The notes beneath the pieces were generated by a model. It saw only the letters and a program-made list of their open reading frames with translations. It had not been told where the DNA came from and did not search any database. From the NCBI RefSeq assembly GCF_002198675.1, contig NZ_MWLL01000088.1, positions 7,527 through 41,686 on the forward strand: a DNA stretch of 34,160 nt, given 5' to 3'. Every line of letters starts with the position of its first letter. Within the stretch, counting starts at the first letter, position 1. Both the position numbers and the translations under genes were made by a program. Source of the stretch: Kineosporia sp. R_H_3 (GTDB lineage Bacteria > Actinomycetota > Actinomycetes > Actinomycetales > Kineosporiaceae). Of the stretch, positions 1 to 7,296 are shown piece by piece.

Positions 1-230
1 GCCCTCCCGCCCCGGGTCGCCCCGGTCGTGCGGCCGCCGCCACCGGCCGACGTCCGCTTGGACGCCGCCCCGGCCCGCTTCGCCGCGACGTGCTTGGTGC
101 GCTCGGTCGCCTTCGGGGTCGGGCCCTTGCCCTCGAGCCCCTGACGCTTCTGCCCGCCGGAACCGACGACGGGGCCCTTCTTCGACCCGGGCTTGCGCAC
201 TGCGCCGCGCCGGGAGCTGTTGCCGGCCAT
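1..230 (-). CDS. rlmB: 23S rRNA (guanosine-2'-O)-methyltransferase RlmB, N-terminal part
   Basis: This is the 5' end of a gene running off the left edge. The first ~76 codons read [20 protein letters not shown], then [19 protein letters not shown]; this basic, Gly-rich leader is typical of actinobacterial RlmB (SpoU family), which 2'-O-methylates a guanosine in the 23S rRNA peptidyl-transferase region. The catalytic SPOUT domain lies outside the window, so the call rests on the leader and on position: rlmB follows cysS directly in many actinobacteria. The ATG (228-230) overlaps the cysS stop (230-232) by one base, indicating translational coupling. The small ORF on the opposite strand here is a shadow. 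Confidence 0.85.
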   Translation of the reverse strand, partial: MAGNSSRRGAVRKPGSKKGPVVGSGGQKRQGLEGKGPTPKATERTKHVAAKRAGAASKRTSAGGGGRTTGATRGGR

Positions 231-1669
231 CAGGCCTTCTCCTCGAGAGTCCATCGTGCGCCGCCGGGAGTGTCCTCGACGGTGATGCCGGCTGCGGACA
301 GCCGGGTGCGGATCGCGTCCGCGGTCGCGAAGTCCTTCGCGGCACGCGCCGCCGTGCGGGCGTCGAGCTCGGAGCGCACGAGCGCGTCGAGCGCCGTCCG
401 CAGCCGGTCCTCGGCACGCCCGCCCACGGTGCCCCGCCAGTGCGGGTCGAGCGGGTCGACGCCGAGCACGTCGGCCATCGCCCGGACGGCGAGCGCCGCC
501 GTGAGCGCGCCGTCCTTGTCGTCGGCGGCGAGCGCGGAGTTGCCCGCGCGCACCGTCTCGTGGAGCACCGCGACGGCCGCCGGGGTGCCGAGGTCGTCGT
601 CCATCGCGTCGACGAAGCCCTGCGGCAGCGCGACGTCTGCGAGCGCGGCGTCCGTCACGACCGCCCCGAGCACCTCGGCGGCGCGCACGACGAAGTTCTC
701 GATGCGCTCGTAGGCCGTCCGGGCCTCCTCGAGGGACCCGTCGACGATCTCGATGTTCGAGCGGTAGTGCGGCGTCGTGAGCAGGTACCGGACGACGACC
801 GCGGGCACCTGCCGGGTCAGCGCCTCCATGCTCATCGTGTTGCCGAGCGACTTGCTCATCTTCTCGCCGCTCTGCACCACCCAGGCGTTGTGCATCCAGT
901 ACCGCGAGAACGGGTCACCGGCGGCGCGGGACTGGGCCTGCTCGTTCTCGTGGTGCGGGAAGCGCAGGTCGAGGCCGCCGCCGTGGATGTCGAACTCGGG
1001 TCCGAGGTACCGCGTCGCCATCGCCGAGCACTCCAGGTGCCAGCCCGGGCGGCCGCGGCCCCACGGCGTCGGCCAGGACGCCGTCGCCGGCTCACCGGCC
1101 TTGGCACCCTTCCACAGCGCGAAGTCGCGCGGGTCGCGCTTGCCGCGGGGGTCGGCGTCCCCGGCGGGCTCCATGTCGTCGAGCCCCTGGTTCGTCAGCT
1201 CGCCGTACTGCGCCCATGAGCGCACGTCGAAGTAGACGTCGCCCGACCCGTCGGCCGCCGGGTAGGCGTGACCGGCGTCGACGAGCCGCTGGATGAGGTC
1301 GACCATGTCGGTGACGTGCCCGGTCGCCCGCGGCTCGTACGTGGGCGGGGTGACGTTGACGCTGTCGTAGGCCGCGGCGAACTCGCGCTCGAACGTCAGC
1401 GCGTGCTGCCACCACGGGACGCCCGCCTCGACCGACTTCGCGAGGATCTTGTCGTCGATGTCGGTGACGTTGCGGACGAGGGTCACCCGGTACCCCGAGC
1501 GCTCGAGCCAGCGCTGCAGGACGTCGAAGACGACGGCCGAGCGCATGTGCCCGATGTGCGGGCCCGACTGCGGTGTGGCGCCGCAGACGTAGACGCCGGC
1601 CTGACCGGGGACGAGCGGGACGAAGTCCCGCACCTGCCGGGTGGCGGAGTCGAACAGTCGAAGGCTCAC
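230..1669 (-). CDS. cysS: Cysteinyl-tRNA synthetase
   Basis: Class I aminoacyl-tRNA synthetase that charges tRNA-Cys in the cytoplasm; 479 residues, a normal CysRS length. Visible: the zinc ligand Cys29 in [16 protein letters not shown] followed by the HIGH motif, VTDIDDKI, the second zinc Cys in WHLECSAM, the HHENEQAQS zinc/active-site block, and [10 protein letters not shown], the KMSKS loop. MshC, the shorter CysRS-like mycothiol ligase, was considered; length and the C-terminal anticodon-side region favour true CysRS. The start is GTG at 1669, six bases after a TAACCT -10 box and without a Shine-Dalgarno, so it is probably leaderless. It is coupled to rlmB downstream. In mycobacteria ispF lies directly upstream; here ispF is 15 kb away. 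Confidence 0.97.
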   Translation of the reverse strand: MSLRLFDSATRQVRDFVPLVPGQAGVYVCGATPQSGPHIGHMRSAVVFDVLQRWLERSGYRVTLVRNVTDIDDKILAKSVEAGVPWWQHALTFEREFAAAYDSVNVTPPTYEPRATGHVTDMVDLIQRLVDAGHAYPAADGSGDVYFDVRSWAQYGELTNQGLDDMEPAGDADPRGKRDPRDFALWKGAKAGEPATASWPTPWGRGRPGWHLECSAMATRYLGPEFDIHGGGLDLRFPHHENEQAQSRAAGDPFSRYWMHNAWVVQSGEKMSKSLGNTMSMEALTRQVPAVVVRYLLTTPHYRSNIEIVDGSLEEARTAYERIENFVVRAAEVLGAVVTDAALADVALPQGFVDAMDDDLGTPAAVAVLHETVRAGNSALAADDKDGALTAALAVRAMADVLGVDPLDPHWRGTVGGRAEDRLRTALDALVRSELDARTAARAAKDFATADAIRTRLSAAGITVEDTPGGARWTLEEKA

Positions 1670-1675
1670 CTGTCA

Positions 1676-1681
1676 AGGTTA
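1676..1681 (-). promoter_or_regulatory. -10 box of a leaderless cysS promoter
   Basis: TAACCT on the minus strand, six bases before the GTG of cysS. The TANNNT-N6/7-start arrangement is the usual signature of leaderless actinobacterial transcripts. No convincing -35 hexamer is visible. Confidence 0.45.
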
Positions 1682-1850
1682 CCGGCGCATCGCCGGACCT
1701 TCTTCCGGGTAACGCCGGCCGGACGCCGCCCGCACCGGGCCGTCGCCGCCGCCCGCCCGGCGGGACCCTGTTGATCAAGAGCGTCGTCACCCCCTACCGT
1801 CGACGACCGGCCCGGTCCCGGGCCGACGGATCTCATCGGAGAGGGCACTC

Positions 1851-2690
1851 ATGACGCTGTTCCGGGGGGCGATCCGCAGGCGGGTCGCAGCTGCTGTCGC
1901 CGTCGCCGTCGCTGCGACCGGCCTGGCCTTCGCGGTGGCCGCACCGGCGAGCGCGGCGCCGCGGGTCGACGTCGACACGGACAAGCCCGTGTACGTCGGC
2001 TACGACACGAAGCGCAAGCGGTACCACTTCAAGATCACCGGCCGCTGGGCGGTCACGTGCGCCGGCAGCACCAAGTACTGCTACCCGAAGGGCGGCGGCA
2101 CGGCCTCCCAGATCGGCAGCGACGACGCCCTGTGGATCAACACGGGCGCCGCGATGACCTGGGACTACGGGCGGGTCCGGACGTACGACTCCTGCGGCAC
2201 GCTCACCTCCGACTCGGGCGTGAAGCGCAACACCGTCGCCGCGAACGACTACTTCTACACCGCGTTCGGTCTCGACGACCGGCTCACGCCCTCCTACTAC
2301 GTGACGAAGAACAGCGCGGGTCGCGTGATCTCCGAGGGGGGCAGCTGCCGCACCGGCTTCATGCCGTCGCGCACCTACACGAGCACCACCGGCAGCACGA
2401 CGTTCTGGTACAACCTCAAGACCCGCAGCTACACCATCGACGTCTGGGGCAACCCGGCGAACACGGGATGCCTGAAGGCCGGCAAGGCGATCAACGCCGG
2501 GTACCTGCACACCTGGTCGACCTGGGGTGTCGAGTGGGGGCTCGAGGCGGGGCTCGACGCGAGCAAGTTCGAGGTGGGGATCGGGGTCTCGGCGTCGCTG
2601 AGCAACCTCGACCACGCATGGGCGACGGGGTACCGCGAGGACGCCTTCGCGGACGCCAAGGCGTACATGCCCCGGATGTGCCACCACTGA
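1851..2690 (+). CDS. Secreted protein of unknown function with six cysteines
   Basis: A 279-residue protein I do not recognise. It starts with a clear Sec signal peptide: basic n-region (FRGAIRRR), hydrophobic Ala/Val stretch to about residue 31, and a likely cleavage site ASA|A after residue 35. The mature part is rich in Tyr, Thr, Trp and Gly and holds six Cys (in VTCAG, KYCYP, DSCGT, GSCRT, TGCLK and the C-terminal MCHH), enough for three disulfides. The last ~60 residues alternate polar and apolar residues (GVEWGLEAGLDASKFEVGIG), suggesting amphipathic beta-hairpins. The start is supported by a purine-rich GGAGAG upstream of the ATG. It is probably monocistronic, ending in the hairpin at 2708-2750. 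No function is assigned. Confidence 0.85.
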   Translation: MTLFRGAIRRRVAAAVAVAVAATGLAFAVAAPASAAPRVDVDTDKPVYVGYDTKRKRYHFKITGRWAVTCAGSTKYCYPKGGGTASQIGSDDALWINTGAAMTWDYGRVRTYDSCGTLTSDSGVKRNTVAANDYFYTAFGLDDRLTPSYYVTKNSAGRVISEGGSCRTGFMPSRTYTSTTGSTTFWYNLKTRSYTIDVWGNPANTGCLKAGKAINAGYLHTWSTWGVEWGLEAGLDASKFEVGIGVSASLSNLDHAWATGYREDAFADAKAYMPRMCHH

Positions 2691-2707
2691 CACGCCCGGG
2701 CCGATGA

Positions 2708-2750
2708 CATGGCGGACCGGCCTGCCGGCACGGCAGGCTGGTCCGCCATG
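2708..2750 (+). terminator. 19-bp stem hairpin downstream of the secreted-protein gene
   Basis: Arms 2708-2726 and 2732-2750 pair over 19 bp with a single G-T wobble around a 5-base loop. There is no T-tract, as is common for terminators in this GC range. The stem contains both candidate ATG codons of the next gene (2709 and 2748). Confidence 0.7.
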
Positions 2751-3338
2751 GCACCCAGCACACGAGCCGGCAGCAGGCTCCCCGCGACGCTCACGGCCAC
2801 GGTCCTCGGGGCCACGGTGGCCCAGCTCGCGGCGGCCACCTTCCTGCCGGGTCTGGAGCAGTTCGAGGGCAAGGCGTTCGGCGCCCGGCTCGTCGCCTAC
2901 CCCGCGATGATGCTGCTCGTCCCCGGCCTGTGGTGGCTCGCGGCGCGGCGCCGTCCGGCGGGCGACCGGCCGGCAGCGCCGTGGGCGGCGTTCGGCTGGG
3001 TCATGCTGCCCTTCCTCGTCGACGTCACCGGCAACACCCTCGACCTCTACGACCGGGTCTGGTGGTGGGACGACGCGAACCACCTCGTGAACTGGTTCTT
3101 CCTCACCCTCGGCCTCGGGCTCCTCATGGCCCGCGCCGACGTCCGGCCGCGATGGGCGCTCTGGCTCGCGGTGACGGGGACCGGCGCCGCGCTCGCGATC
3201 GGCTGGGAGCTCGGCGAGTGGTGGACGTTCATCCGGCACGGCACCGAGCTGGGCACCGCGTACACCGACACCCTCGGCGACGAGACCCTCGGGACGCTCG
3301 GCGCCGCGCTCGCCGGCCTCGTCGTCGTCCGGCGGTAG
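2748..3338 (+). CDS. Polytopic membrane protein, DUF2238/YjdF-like
   Basis: About 196 residues with roughly six membrane segments. Conserved-looking polar motifs sit in the membrane part: DVTGNTLDLYD, WWWDDANHLVNWF, IGWELGEWW and TAYTDTLGDETLGTLGAAL. The D-x-x-N-H, G-W-E-x-G-E-W and Y-x-D-T-x-x-D pattern resembles the DUF2238 (YjdF) inner-membrane family, whose biochemical role is unknown. Two ATGs are possible: 2709, on the rising arm of the upstream hairpin, and 2748, the last codon of the falling arm. I chose 2748 because the hairpin looks like the previous gene's terminator. Neither has a Shine-Dalgarno, and a GTG near 2816 is also possible. Confidence 0.7.
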   Translation: MAPSTRAGSRLPATLTATVLGATVAQLAAATFLPGLEQFEGKAFGARLVAYPAMMLLVPGLWWLAARRRPAGDRPAAPWAAFGWVMLPFLVDVTGNTLDLYDRVWWWDDANHLVNWFFLTLGLGLLMARADVRPRWALWLAVTGTGAALAIGWELGEWWTFIRHGTELGTAYTDTLGDETLGTLGAALAGLVVVRR

Positions 3339-3373
3339 ACCGTCCGGCGGCAGCCCGCACCGCCGGACGACGA
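3322..3373 (+). terminator. Overlapping alternative hairpins after the DUF2238-like gene
   Basis: CCGCCGGACGACGA (3360-3373) can pair over 14 bp with 3322-3335, which spans the last codons of the gene, or its first 9 bases can pair with 3342-3350. The two structures exclude each other. The position is right for a terminator; switching is only a possibility. Confidence 0.45.
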
Positions 3374-3449
3374 GACCAAGGACCCTCCAGGTCCGCCCGC
3401 CCCGCGCCGACAGGGACAGCAGGAGTTCCCTCGACGGGCGGGAGGCACG

Positions 3450-3914
3450 ATGGACCAGACGCGGATCGAGCAGCTGCTGCTCGTCGCCGCCGCCGCGCTG
3501 CTCGTCGCCACCCAGGTCGGACTGTGGTGGCGCTCCGGCAAGGCCGCCCCGCAGGCGACCTGGATGTCCGCCTTCACCCAGGCCAGCGCGCTCGCCGTCC
3601 TGGCCCTCTACCTCGCCCAGGCCGGGCTGCGCTCGGTCGCCGTGGTGCTCGGCATCCTCGCCGTCACGGCGCTCGCCGGGGTCGCCAGCGGGACCCGGGC
3701 CACCCACCGGGTCGCCCGCGAGCACGGCACGTCGTGGGCCCAGGCCCACCGGCACGGCCTGAGGTCGGCCGTCGTCGCCGTCGAGGCGGTCGTCGCGGCC
3801 GTCGCGGTCGCCCTGGCGGTGTCCTGGGGGGCGGAGACGTTCAACGGCGACTTCAACGGCAACGCGGACGAGAGCCTGTGCAAGGTGCTGGGCGACGAGG
3901 CCTGCGGACGGTGA
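3450..3914 (+). CDS. Small membrane protein of unknown function
   Basis: 154 residues with about four membrane segments (LLLVAAAALLVATQVGLWW; ASALAVLALYLAQAG; VAVVLGILAVTALAGVAS; VVAVEAVVAAVAVALAVSW), a basic loop (GTRATHRVAREHGTSWAQAH), and a short polar tail with two Cys (LCKVLGDEACGR) that would lie outside or at the membrane surface. The ATG follows GGGAGG at good spacing. No family is recognised. It is convergent with the PPOX-type gene; only 12 bases separate the stops. Confidence 0.8.
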   Translation: MDQTRIEQLLLVAAAALLVATQVGLWWRSGKAAPQATWMSAFTQASALAVLALYLAQAGLRSVAVVLGILAVTALAGVASGTRATHRVAREHGTSWAQAHRHGLRSAVVAVEAVVAAVAVALAVSWGAETFNGDFNGNADESLCKVLGDEACGR

Positions 3915-3926
3915 CGTGGGCCGGCC

Positions 3927-4319
3927 TCAGGCGTACCAGACGACCTTGGTCGGCGTGACCCGGACGACGACCCGCTGGTCGCCGGGGCTGCCGCCGGTCC
4001 ACGGCTCGCCCTCGTACTTGTGCGACATCGCGTCGATGAGGGCGGCGTCCGGGTCGTCGGTGAGCGTCGCCGTGCCGCGGATCTCCAGGTACTTGTACGG
4101 GTCGTCCTTGGGGTAGACGAGCACCGTCGCGCGCCCGTCGCGCTCGAGGTTGTTCGTCTTGCGCCGGCCGCGCAGCGTCGAGAAGAGCACGTCGTCGCCG
4201 TCGCGGCCGACCCAGACGACCGACAGGTGCGGCTGCCCGTCGGGCTCGATCGTCGCGACGGTCGCGAACTCCGGGCGATCGAGCAGGTCACGGGCCGTCT
4301 CGGGCAGCGATGCAGACAT
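3927..4319 (-). CDS. PPOX-class (F420/FMN split-barrel) oxidoreductase
   Basis: 130 residues matching the pyridoxamine-phosphate-oxidase-like split-barrel family: FATVATIEPDGQPHLSVVWV, then DVLFSTLRGRRKTNNLERD, RATVLVYPKDDPYKYLEIRG and a short C-terminal strand. In actinobacteria these Rv1155-like proteins often bind coenzyme F420 or FMN and reduce small molecules; the actual substrate cannot be read from sequence. I placed the start at ATG 4319 (MSASLPETARDLL) rather than upstream: a TAACGT -10 box lies exactly 7 bases before it, so it is probably leaderless, and the upstream extension is Arg/Gly-rich without homology. It is divergent from the aminotransferase; the 255 bases between them hold no recognisable gene or RNA. 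Confidence 0.88.
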   Translation of the reverse strand: MSASLPETARDLLDRPEFATVATIEPDGQPHLSVVWVGRDGDDVLFSTLRGRRKTNNLERDGRATVLVYPKDDPYKYLEIRGTATLTDDPDAALIDAMSHKYEGEPWTGGSPGDQRVVVRVTPTKVVWYA

Positions 4320-4326
4320 GGGGCGG

Positions 4327-4332
4327 ACGTTA
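4327..4332 (-). promoter_or_regulatory. -10 box of a leaderless PPOX-gene promoter
   Basis: TAACGT on the minus strand, seven bases from the ATG at 4319. It helps decide the start codon. Confidence 0.45.
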
Positions 4333-4574
4333 CCGGGCCGCCGCCGCAGGGTCCGCGAGGCCCCTCCAGCGCGTCGTCCAGCAGTGCGCTTTCCGAAGAT
4401 CAAGAGCACTCGCGGCAGTGAAATCCGCATGCAGGACCGTCACGGACAGCCGATCCCGACAGGTACGGCGGCTGCTGACGGTAGCCAAACCCGCCCCGGA
4501 TCAGTCACACTCTCACCCTGAGCGAAGTCCGAGGCGCGGCCGCCGTGGCCGCCGCCCACCCCCTGGAGGACGCA

Positions 4575-5960
4575 ATGACCACCCGCACCCCGATCGCCCT
4601 GGACCGGGCGCGCATCGCCGAGCTGACGGCGCGAGAGGCGACGCGGCTCGACGAGCGCACCCAGGCCTCGGCCCGGATGTACGAGCGGGCCCGCGAGACC
4701 CTCTCCGCCGGCGTCGCGTCGTCCTACCAGATGCGCGACCCGTGGCCGATCTACCTCGAGCGCGGCGAGGGCGCGTACGTCTGGGACGTCGACGGCAACC
4801 GGATGGTCGACTTCCACAACGGCTTCGGCTCCATGGTCCAGGGCCACGCGCACCCGGCGATCTCCGCCGCGGTGACGAACCGGCTCGAGCTCGGCACCCA
4901 CTTCGCGGCCCCGACCGAGGACGCGATCGTCGTCGCCGAGGAGCTCAAGAAGCGCTGGGACCTGCCGCGCTGGCGCTACGTGAACTCCGGCTCCGAGGCG
5001 ACGATGGACGCCATCCGGATCGCCCGGGCGAAGACGGGCCGCGAGACGATCGTCAAGATCTTCGGCTCGTACCACGGGCACCACGACTACGTCATGGTCT
5101 CGATCGGCGTCCCCTACGACAAGATCGGCGACCGGGAGAACCTCGCCTCGCTGCCGTACGGCGCAGGCATCCCGCAGTCGGTCGCGGACATGACCGTCGC
5201 CGTGCCCTTCAACGACGCCCCGGCCATGGAGCGCCGGATCGAGCGCCTCGTCGCCGAGGGCCGCGCGCCGGCCTGCGTGATCATGGAGGCGGCGATGATG
5301 AACCTCGGCATCGTGCTGCCCGAGCCGGGCTACCTCGAGGCGGTCCGCGAGATCACGCGCAAGCACGGCATCGTCCTCATCTTCGACGAGGTCAAGACCG
5401 GTCTGTGCATCGCGGCCGGTGGCGCCACGGAGCGGTTCGGCGTCAAGCCCGACATGGTCACCCTCGCGAAGGCGCTCGGCGCCGGTCTGCCGATGGGCGC
5501 CATCGGCGGCTCGGAGGACGTGTTCTCGGTCGTCGAGGACGGCTCTGTGTTCCAGGTCGGCACGTACAACGGCAACCCGCTCGGCGTCGCCGCCGCCCGG
5601 GCGAACCTCTTCGAGGTCATGACGCCGGCCGCCTACGCCCACCTCGACACCCTCAACGAGCACCTCGTGTCGGGCTGCCAGGCCGTGGTCGACAAGTACA
5701 ACCTGCCCGGCTACGCCGTCGGCGTGGCCTCGAAGGGCTGCGTGACGTTCTCCCCGACGAAGGTCGTCGACTACGAGACCTTCAAGGAGCACCAGGACGG
5801 CGAGCTCGCGGACCTCGCGTGGCTCTACAACCTCAACCGCGGCGTCTTCATGACGCCCGGCCGCGAGGAGGAGTGGACGCTGTCGATCCAGCACACCATC
5901 GCCGACTGCGACCAGTTCATCGCCGCGTTCGAGGAGCTCGCGCACGACCTCACGAGCTGA
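4575..5960 (+). CDS. Class III PLP-dependent aminotransferase, GSA-aminomutase-like
   Basis: 461 residues, fold-type I, class III. Landmarks: YVWDVDGNRMVDF near the N-terminus, YVNSGSEATMDAIRIARAKTG for phosphate binding, GSYHGHHDYV, IFDEVKTG with the PLP-contacting Asp, and the Schiff-base Lys at about residue 299 in MVTLAKALGAGLPMGAIGG. Overall it is nearest to glutamate-1-semialdehyde aminomutase relatives, but the N-terminus is longer and no heme genes are nearby, so I do not call it HemL; a transaminase for an amine or amino acid is equally likely. I chose ATG 4575 because GGAGGA lies four bases upstream; an in-frame ATG at 4545 has no ribosome site. The gene ends just before a long inverted repeat. 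Confidence 0.9.
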   Translation: MTTRTPIALDRARIAELTAREATRLDERTQASARMYERARETLSAGVASSYQMRDPWPIYLERGEGAYVWDVDGNRMVDFHNGFGSMVQGHAHPAISAAVTNRLELGTHFAAPTEDAIVVAEELKKRWDLPRWRYVNSGSEATMDAIRIARAKTGRETIVKIFGSYHGHHDYVMVSIGVPYDKIGDRENLASLPYGAGIPQSVADMTVAVPFNDAPAMERRIERLVAEGRAPACVIMEAAMMNLGIVLPEPGYLEAVREITRKHGIVLIFDEVKTGLCIAAGGATERFGVKPDMVTLAKALGAGLPMGAIGGSEDVFSVVEDGSVFQVGTYNGNPLGVAAARANLFEVMTPAAYAHLDTLNEHLVSGCQAVVDKYNLPGYAVGVASKGCVTFSPTKVVDYETFKEHQDGELADLAWLYNLNRGVFMTPGREEEWTLSIQHTIADCDQFIAAFEELAHDLTS

Positions 5961-5969
5961 CCCACGAGC

Positions 5970-6043
5970 CGCTCATGCTCGCGGTACGTACCGTTCCGGC
6001 CCCGTCACAGCGGCCGGAACGGTACCGGCCGTGAGCATGAGCG
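5970..6043. repeat. Palindromic intergenic element, copy A; likely bidirectional terminator
   Basis: 32-base arms (5970-6001 and 6012-6043) pair with four mismatches around a 10-base loop, between the convergent aminotransferase and IspD genes. The left arm begins CGCTCATGCTCGCGGT, identical over 16 bases to the element at 29213-29286. It can act as a terminator for both strands and also looks like a dispersed REP-type repeat. Confidence 0.7.
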
Positions 6044-6046
6044 GGG

Positions 6047-6820
6047 TCAGGCGAGGCGGTACTTCGCCGCGGCGAGGAGCCGCTCGGCGAGGAAGAGGTC
6101 GTGCGGGTAGGTGACCTTGAGGTTCGTCCGGCTGCCGGCGACGGCCTGGACGACGAGGCCGGAGAACGACTCGGCGCTGCAGGCGGTGTCCGTGCCCTGG
6201 TAGCCGACCTCGCGCGCGGCGTCGTAGGCGGCGAGCAGGTCCTTGGCCCGGAAGGCCTGCGGCGTCTGCACCCGGGTCAGCCCCTCAGTCTGGCCGCGCG
6301 GGGGCACCGGGTGGCCGTCGTCCCCGACCGGCAGGACGCCGCTCGCGGGCAGCGCGGGGACCGCACCGCCGACTGCGGCCGCGGTCTGGACGACGGAGCG
6401 CCACAGGGACGGGCCGGCGAGCGGCCGGGCGCCGTCGTGGATCGCGACGACGTCGACGTCGCCGCTGCCGATCGAGGGCGCGAGGTGCGCGAGCGCGGCC
6501 TCCTCGGACTCGTGCCGGGTGCCGCCGCCGACGACGACGTCGACCCTGAGGTGCGCGGCCTCGCGGCGCAGCGTCTGTGTCGCGAGCTCGGCGTCCTCGG
6601 GGCGCACGACGAGGACGAACCGGCCGATCTCGCTCACCTGCCCGGCCCACGTGAACGACCACGAGACGACCCGGCGACCGGCGAGCGGCAGGTAGACCTT
6701 GTTGAGCCCCGCCCCGACCCGGGTCCCGCTGCCCCCGGCGAGGACGACGGCCGCGGCCGTGCCGCGCGGCCGGCGCCGACGCAGGAACGGCCCGAGACCG
6801 GCGGAGGGGGTCGAGGGCAC
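6047..6820 (-). CDS. ispD: IspD-family cytidylyltransferase, active-site motifs intact
   Basis: About 257 residues, homologous to 2-C-methyl-D-erythritol 4-phosphate cytidylyltransferase, which makes CDP-ME from MEP and CTP in the non-mevalonate isoprenoid pathway. Key motifs are present: nucleotide loop VVLAGGSGTRVGAGLNKVYLP (G-x-G-x-R then Lys), VAIHDGARPL, GLTRVQTPQAF, GTDTACSAESF and NLKVTYPHDL with the late Lys. It stands alone, away from ispF, while a degenerate homologue occupies the usual locus at 17363-18106; I infer that this copy supplies the activity. A related role (TarI-like pentitol phosphate) is an alternative. I chose GTG 6820, preceded at six bases by TATCGT, over GTG 6841, which lies inside the terminator hairpin of the upstream gene. 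Confidence 0.88.
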   Translation of the reverse strand: MPSTPSAGLGPFLRRRRPRGTAAAVVLAGGSGTRVGAGLNKVYLPLAGRRVVSWSFTWAGQVSEIGRFVLVVRPEDAELATQTLRREAAHLRVDVVVGGGTRHESEEAALAHLAPSIGSGDVDVVAIHDGARPLAGPSLWRSVVQTAAAVGGAVPALPASGVLPVGDDGHPVPPRGQTEGLTRVQTPQAFRAKDLLAAYDAAREVGYQGTDTACSAESFSGLVVQAVAGSRTNLKVTYPHDLFLAERLLAAAKYRLA

Positions 6821-6838
6821 GCCACGACGATAGATCCG

Positions 6839-6868
6839 CACGGGGTCGCGTGCGTCCCCGACCCCGTG
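6839..6868 (-). terminator. Hairpin after the zinc-ribbon gene
   Basis: Perfect 10-bp stem (6839-6848 with 6859-6868), 17 bases past the stop of the zinc-ribbon gene on the minus strand. It overlaps the upstream GTG candidate of the IspD gene and argues against that start. Confidence 0.6.
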
Positions 6869-6885
6869 AAGACCACCCGACGCGG

Positions 6886-7197
6886 TCAGCGCGGGCGCAG
6901 GACCGTCTTCAGCTCCTCGACGATCTTGCCCGGCTGGCGCAGCACCGCACCGGGCAGGCCCATCAGGAACGTGAGCGGCTCGCTCACGGCACGGCGCACG
7001 AGACGCTGCGGCTTGGTGAGGAGCCGGTGCTCGAGGTCACGCAGGTAGGCGGACATGAGGTCGCGCTGCTCGTGGCGGACGACGTGGCCGCAGGCGGTGC
7101 ACCGGGTCGAGTGCAGGAGCCGGCCGACGACCACCAGCTCGTGCTCGCACTCCTGCCCGCACGCGACGCACGTGAGGTCGGTCGTGCTGCTCACCAT
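6886..7197 (-). CDS. Small zinc-ribbon protein of unknown function
   Basis: 103 residues. The N-terminal part carries two Cys pairs, CVACGQECEHE and CTACGHVVRHE, forming a four-Cys zinc ribbon of about 30 residues. The rest is basic and helical (LMSAYLRDLEHRLLTKPQRL) with a hydrophobic stretch near LTFLMGLPGAVL. I chose ATG 7197 because GGGGAGGTAG precedes it at proper spacing; the longer frame to 7248 has none. It follows the glucitol-type PTS operon on the same strand but is cut off from it by a strong hairpin (7256-7289), so it is probably an independent unit. No family function is known to me; a nucleic-acid or membrane-adaptor role would be speculation. Confidence 0.75.
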   Translation of the reverse strand: MVSSTTDLTCVACGQECEHELVVVGRLLHSTRCTACGHVVRHEQRDLMSAYLRDLEHRLLTKPQRLVRRAVSEPLTFLMGLPGAVLRQPGKIVEELKTVLRPR

Positions 7198-7255
7198 CGG
7201 GCTACCTCCCCGGCTCACGCCTCGCCGCTCACGGTCATTGTCGCCCACCTGTGCG

Positions 7256-7289
7256 CCGGCGCCGTCCCTCGGCAGGGGGACGGCGCCGG
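7256..7289 (-). terminator. Terminator of the glucitol-type PTS operon
   Basis: Perfect 13-bp GC-rich stem (7256-7268 with 7277-7289) and an 8-base loop, eight bases after the stop of the SAF oxidoreductase gene. Confidence 0.7.
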
Positions 7290-7296
7290 ACGCGTC

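Noticed and set aside
230-1669. Possibility that the cysS gene is mshC
   Set aside because: 479 residues and complete CysRS motifs including the C-terminal region; MshC is shorter.
1833-3755. 640-residue minus-strand frame
   Set aside because: Arg/Gly/Pro-rich shadow opposite three genes with signal peptide, membrane segments and ribosome sites.
4320-4574. Riboswitch or small RNA in the divergent gap before the aminotransferase
   Set aside because: No convincing conserved fold, hairpin-plus-sequestered ribosome site or promoter could be read; only a slightly lower GC stretch near 4385-4450.
6821-6841. Upstream GTG start for the ispD at 6047-6820
   Set aside because: It lies in the terminator hairpin of the preceding gene, while GTG 6820 has a leaderless -10 box at proper distance.
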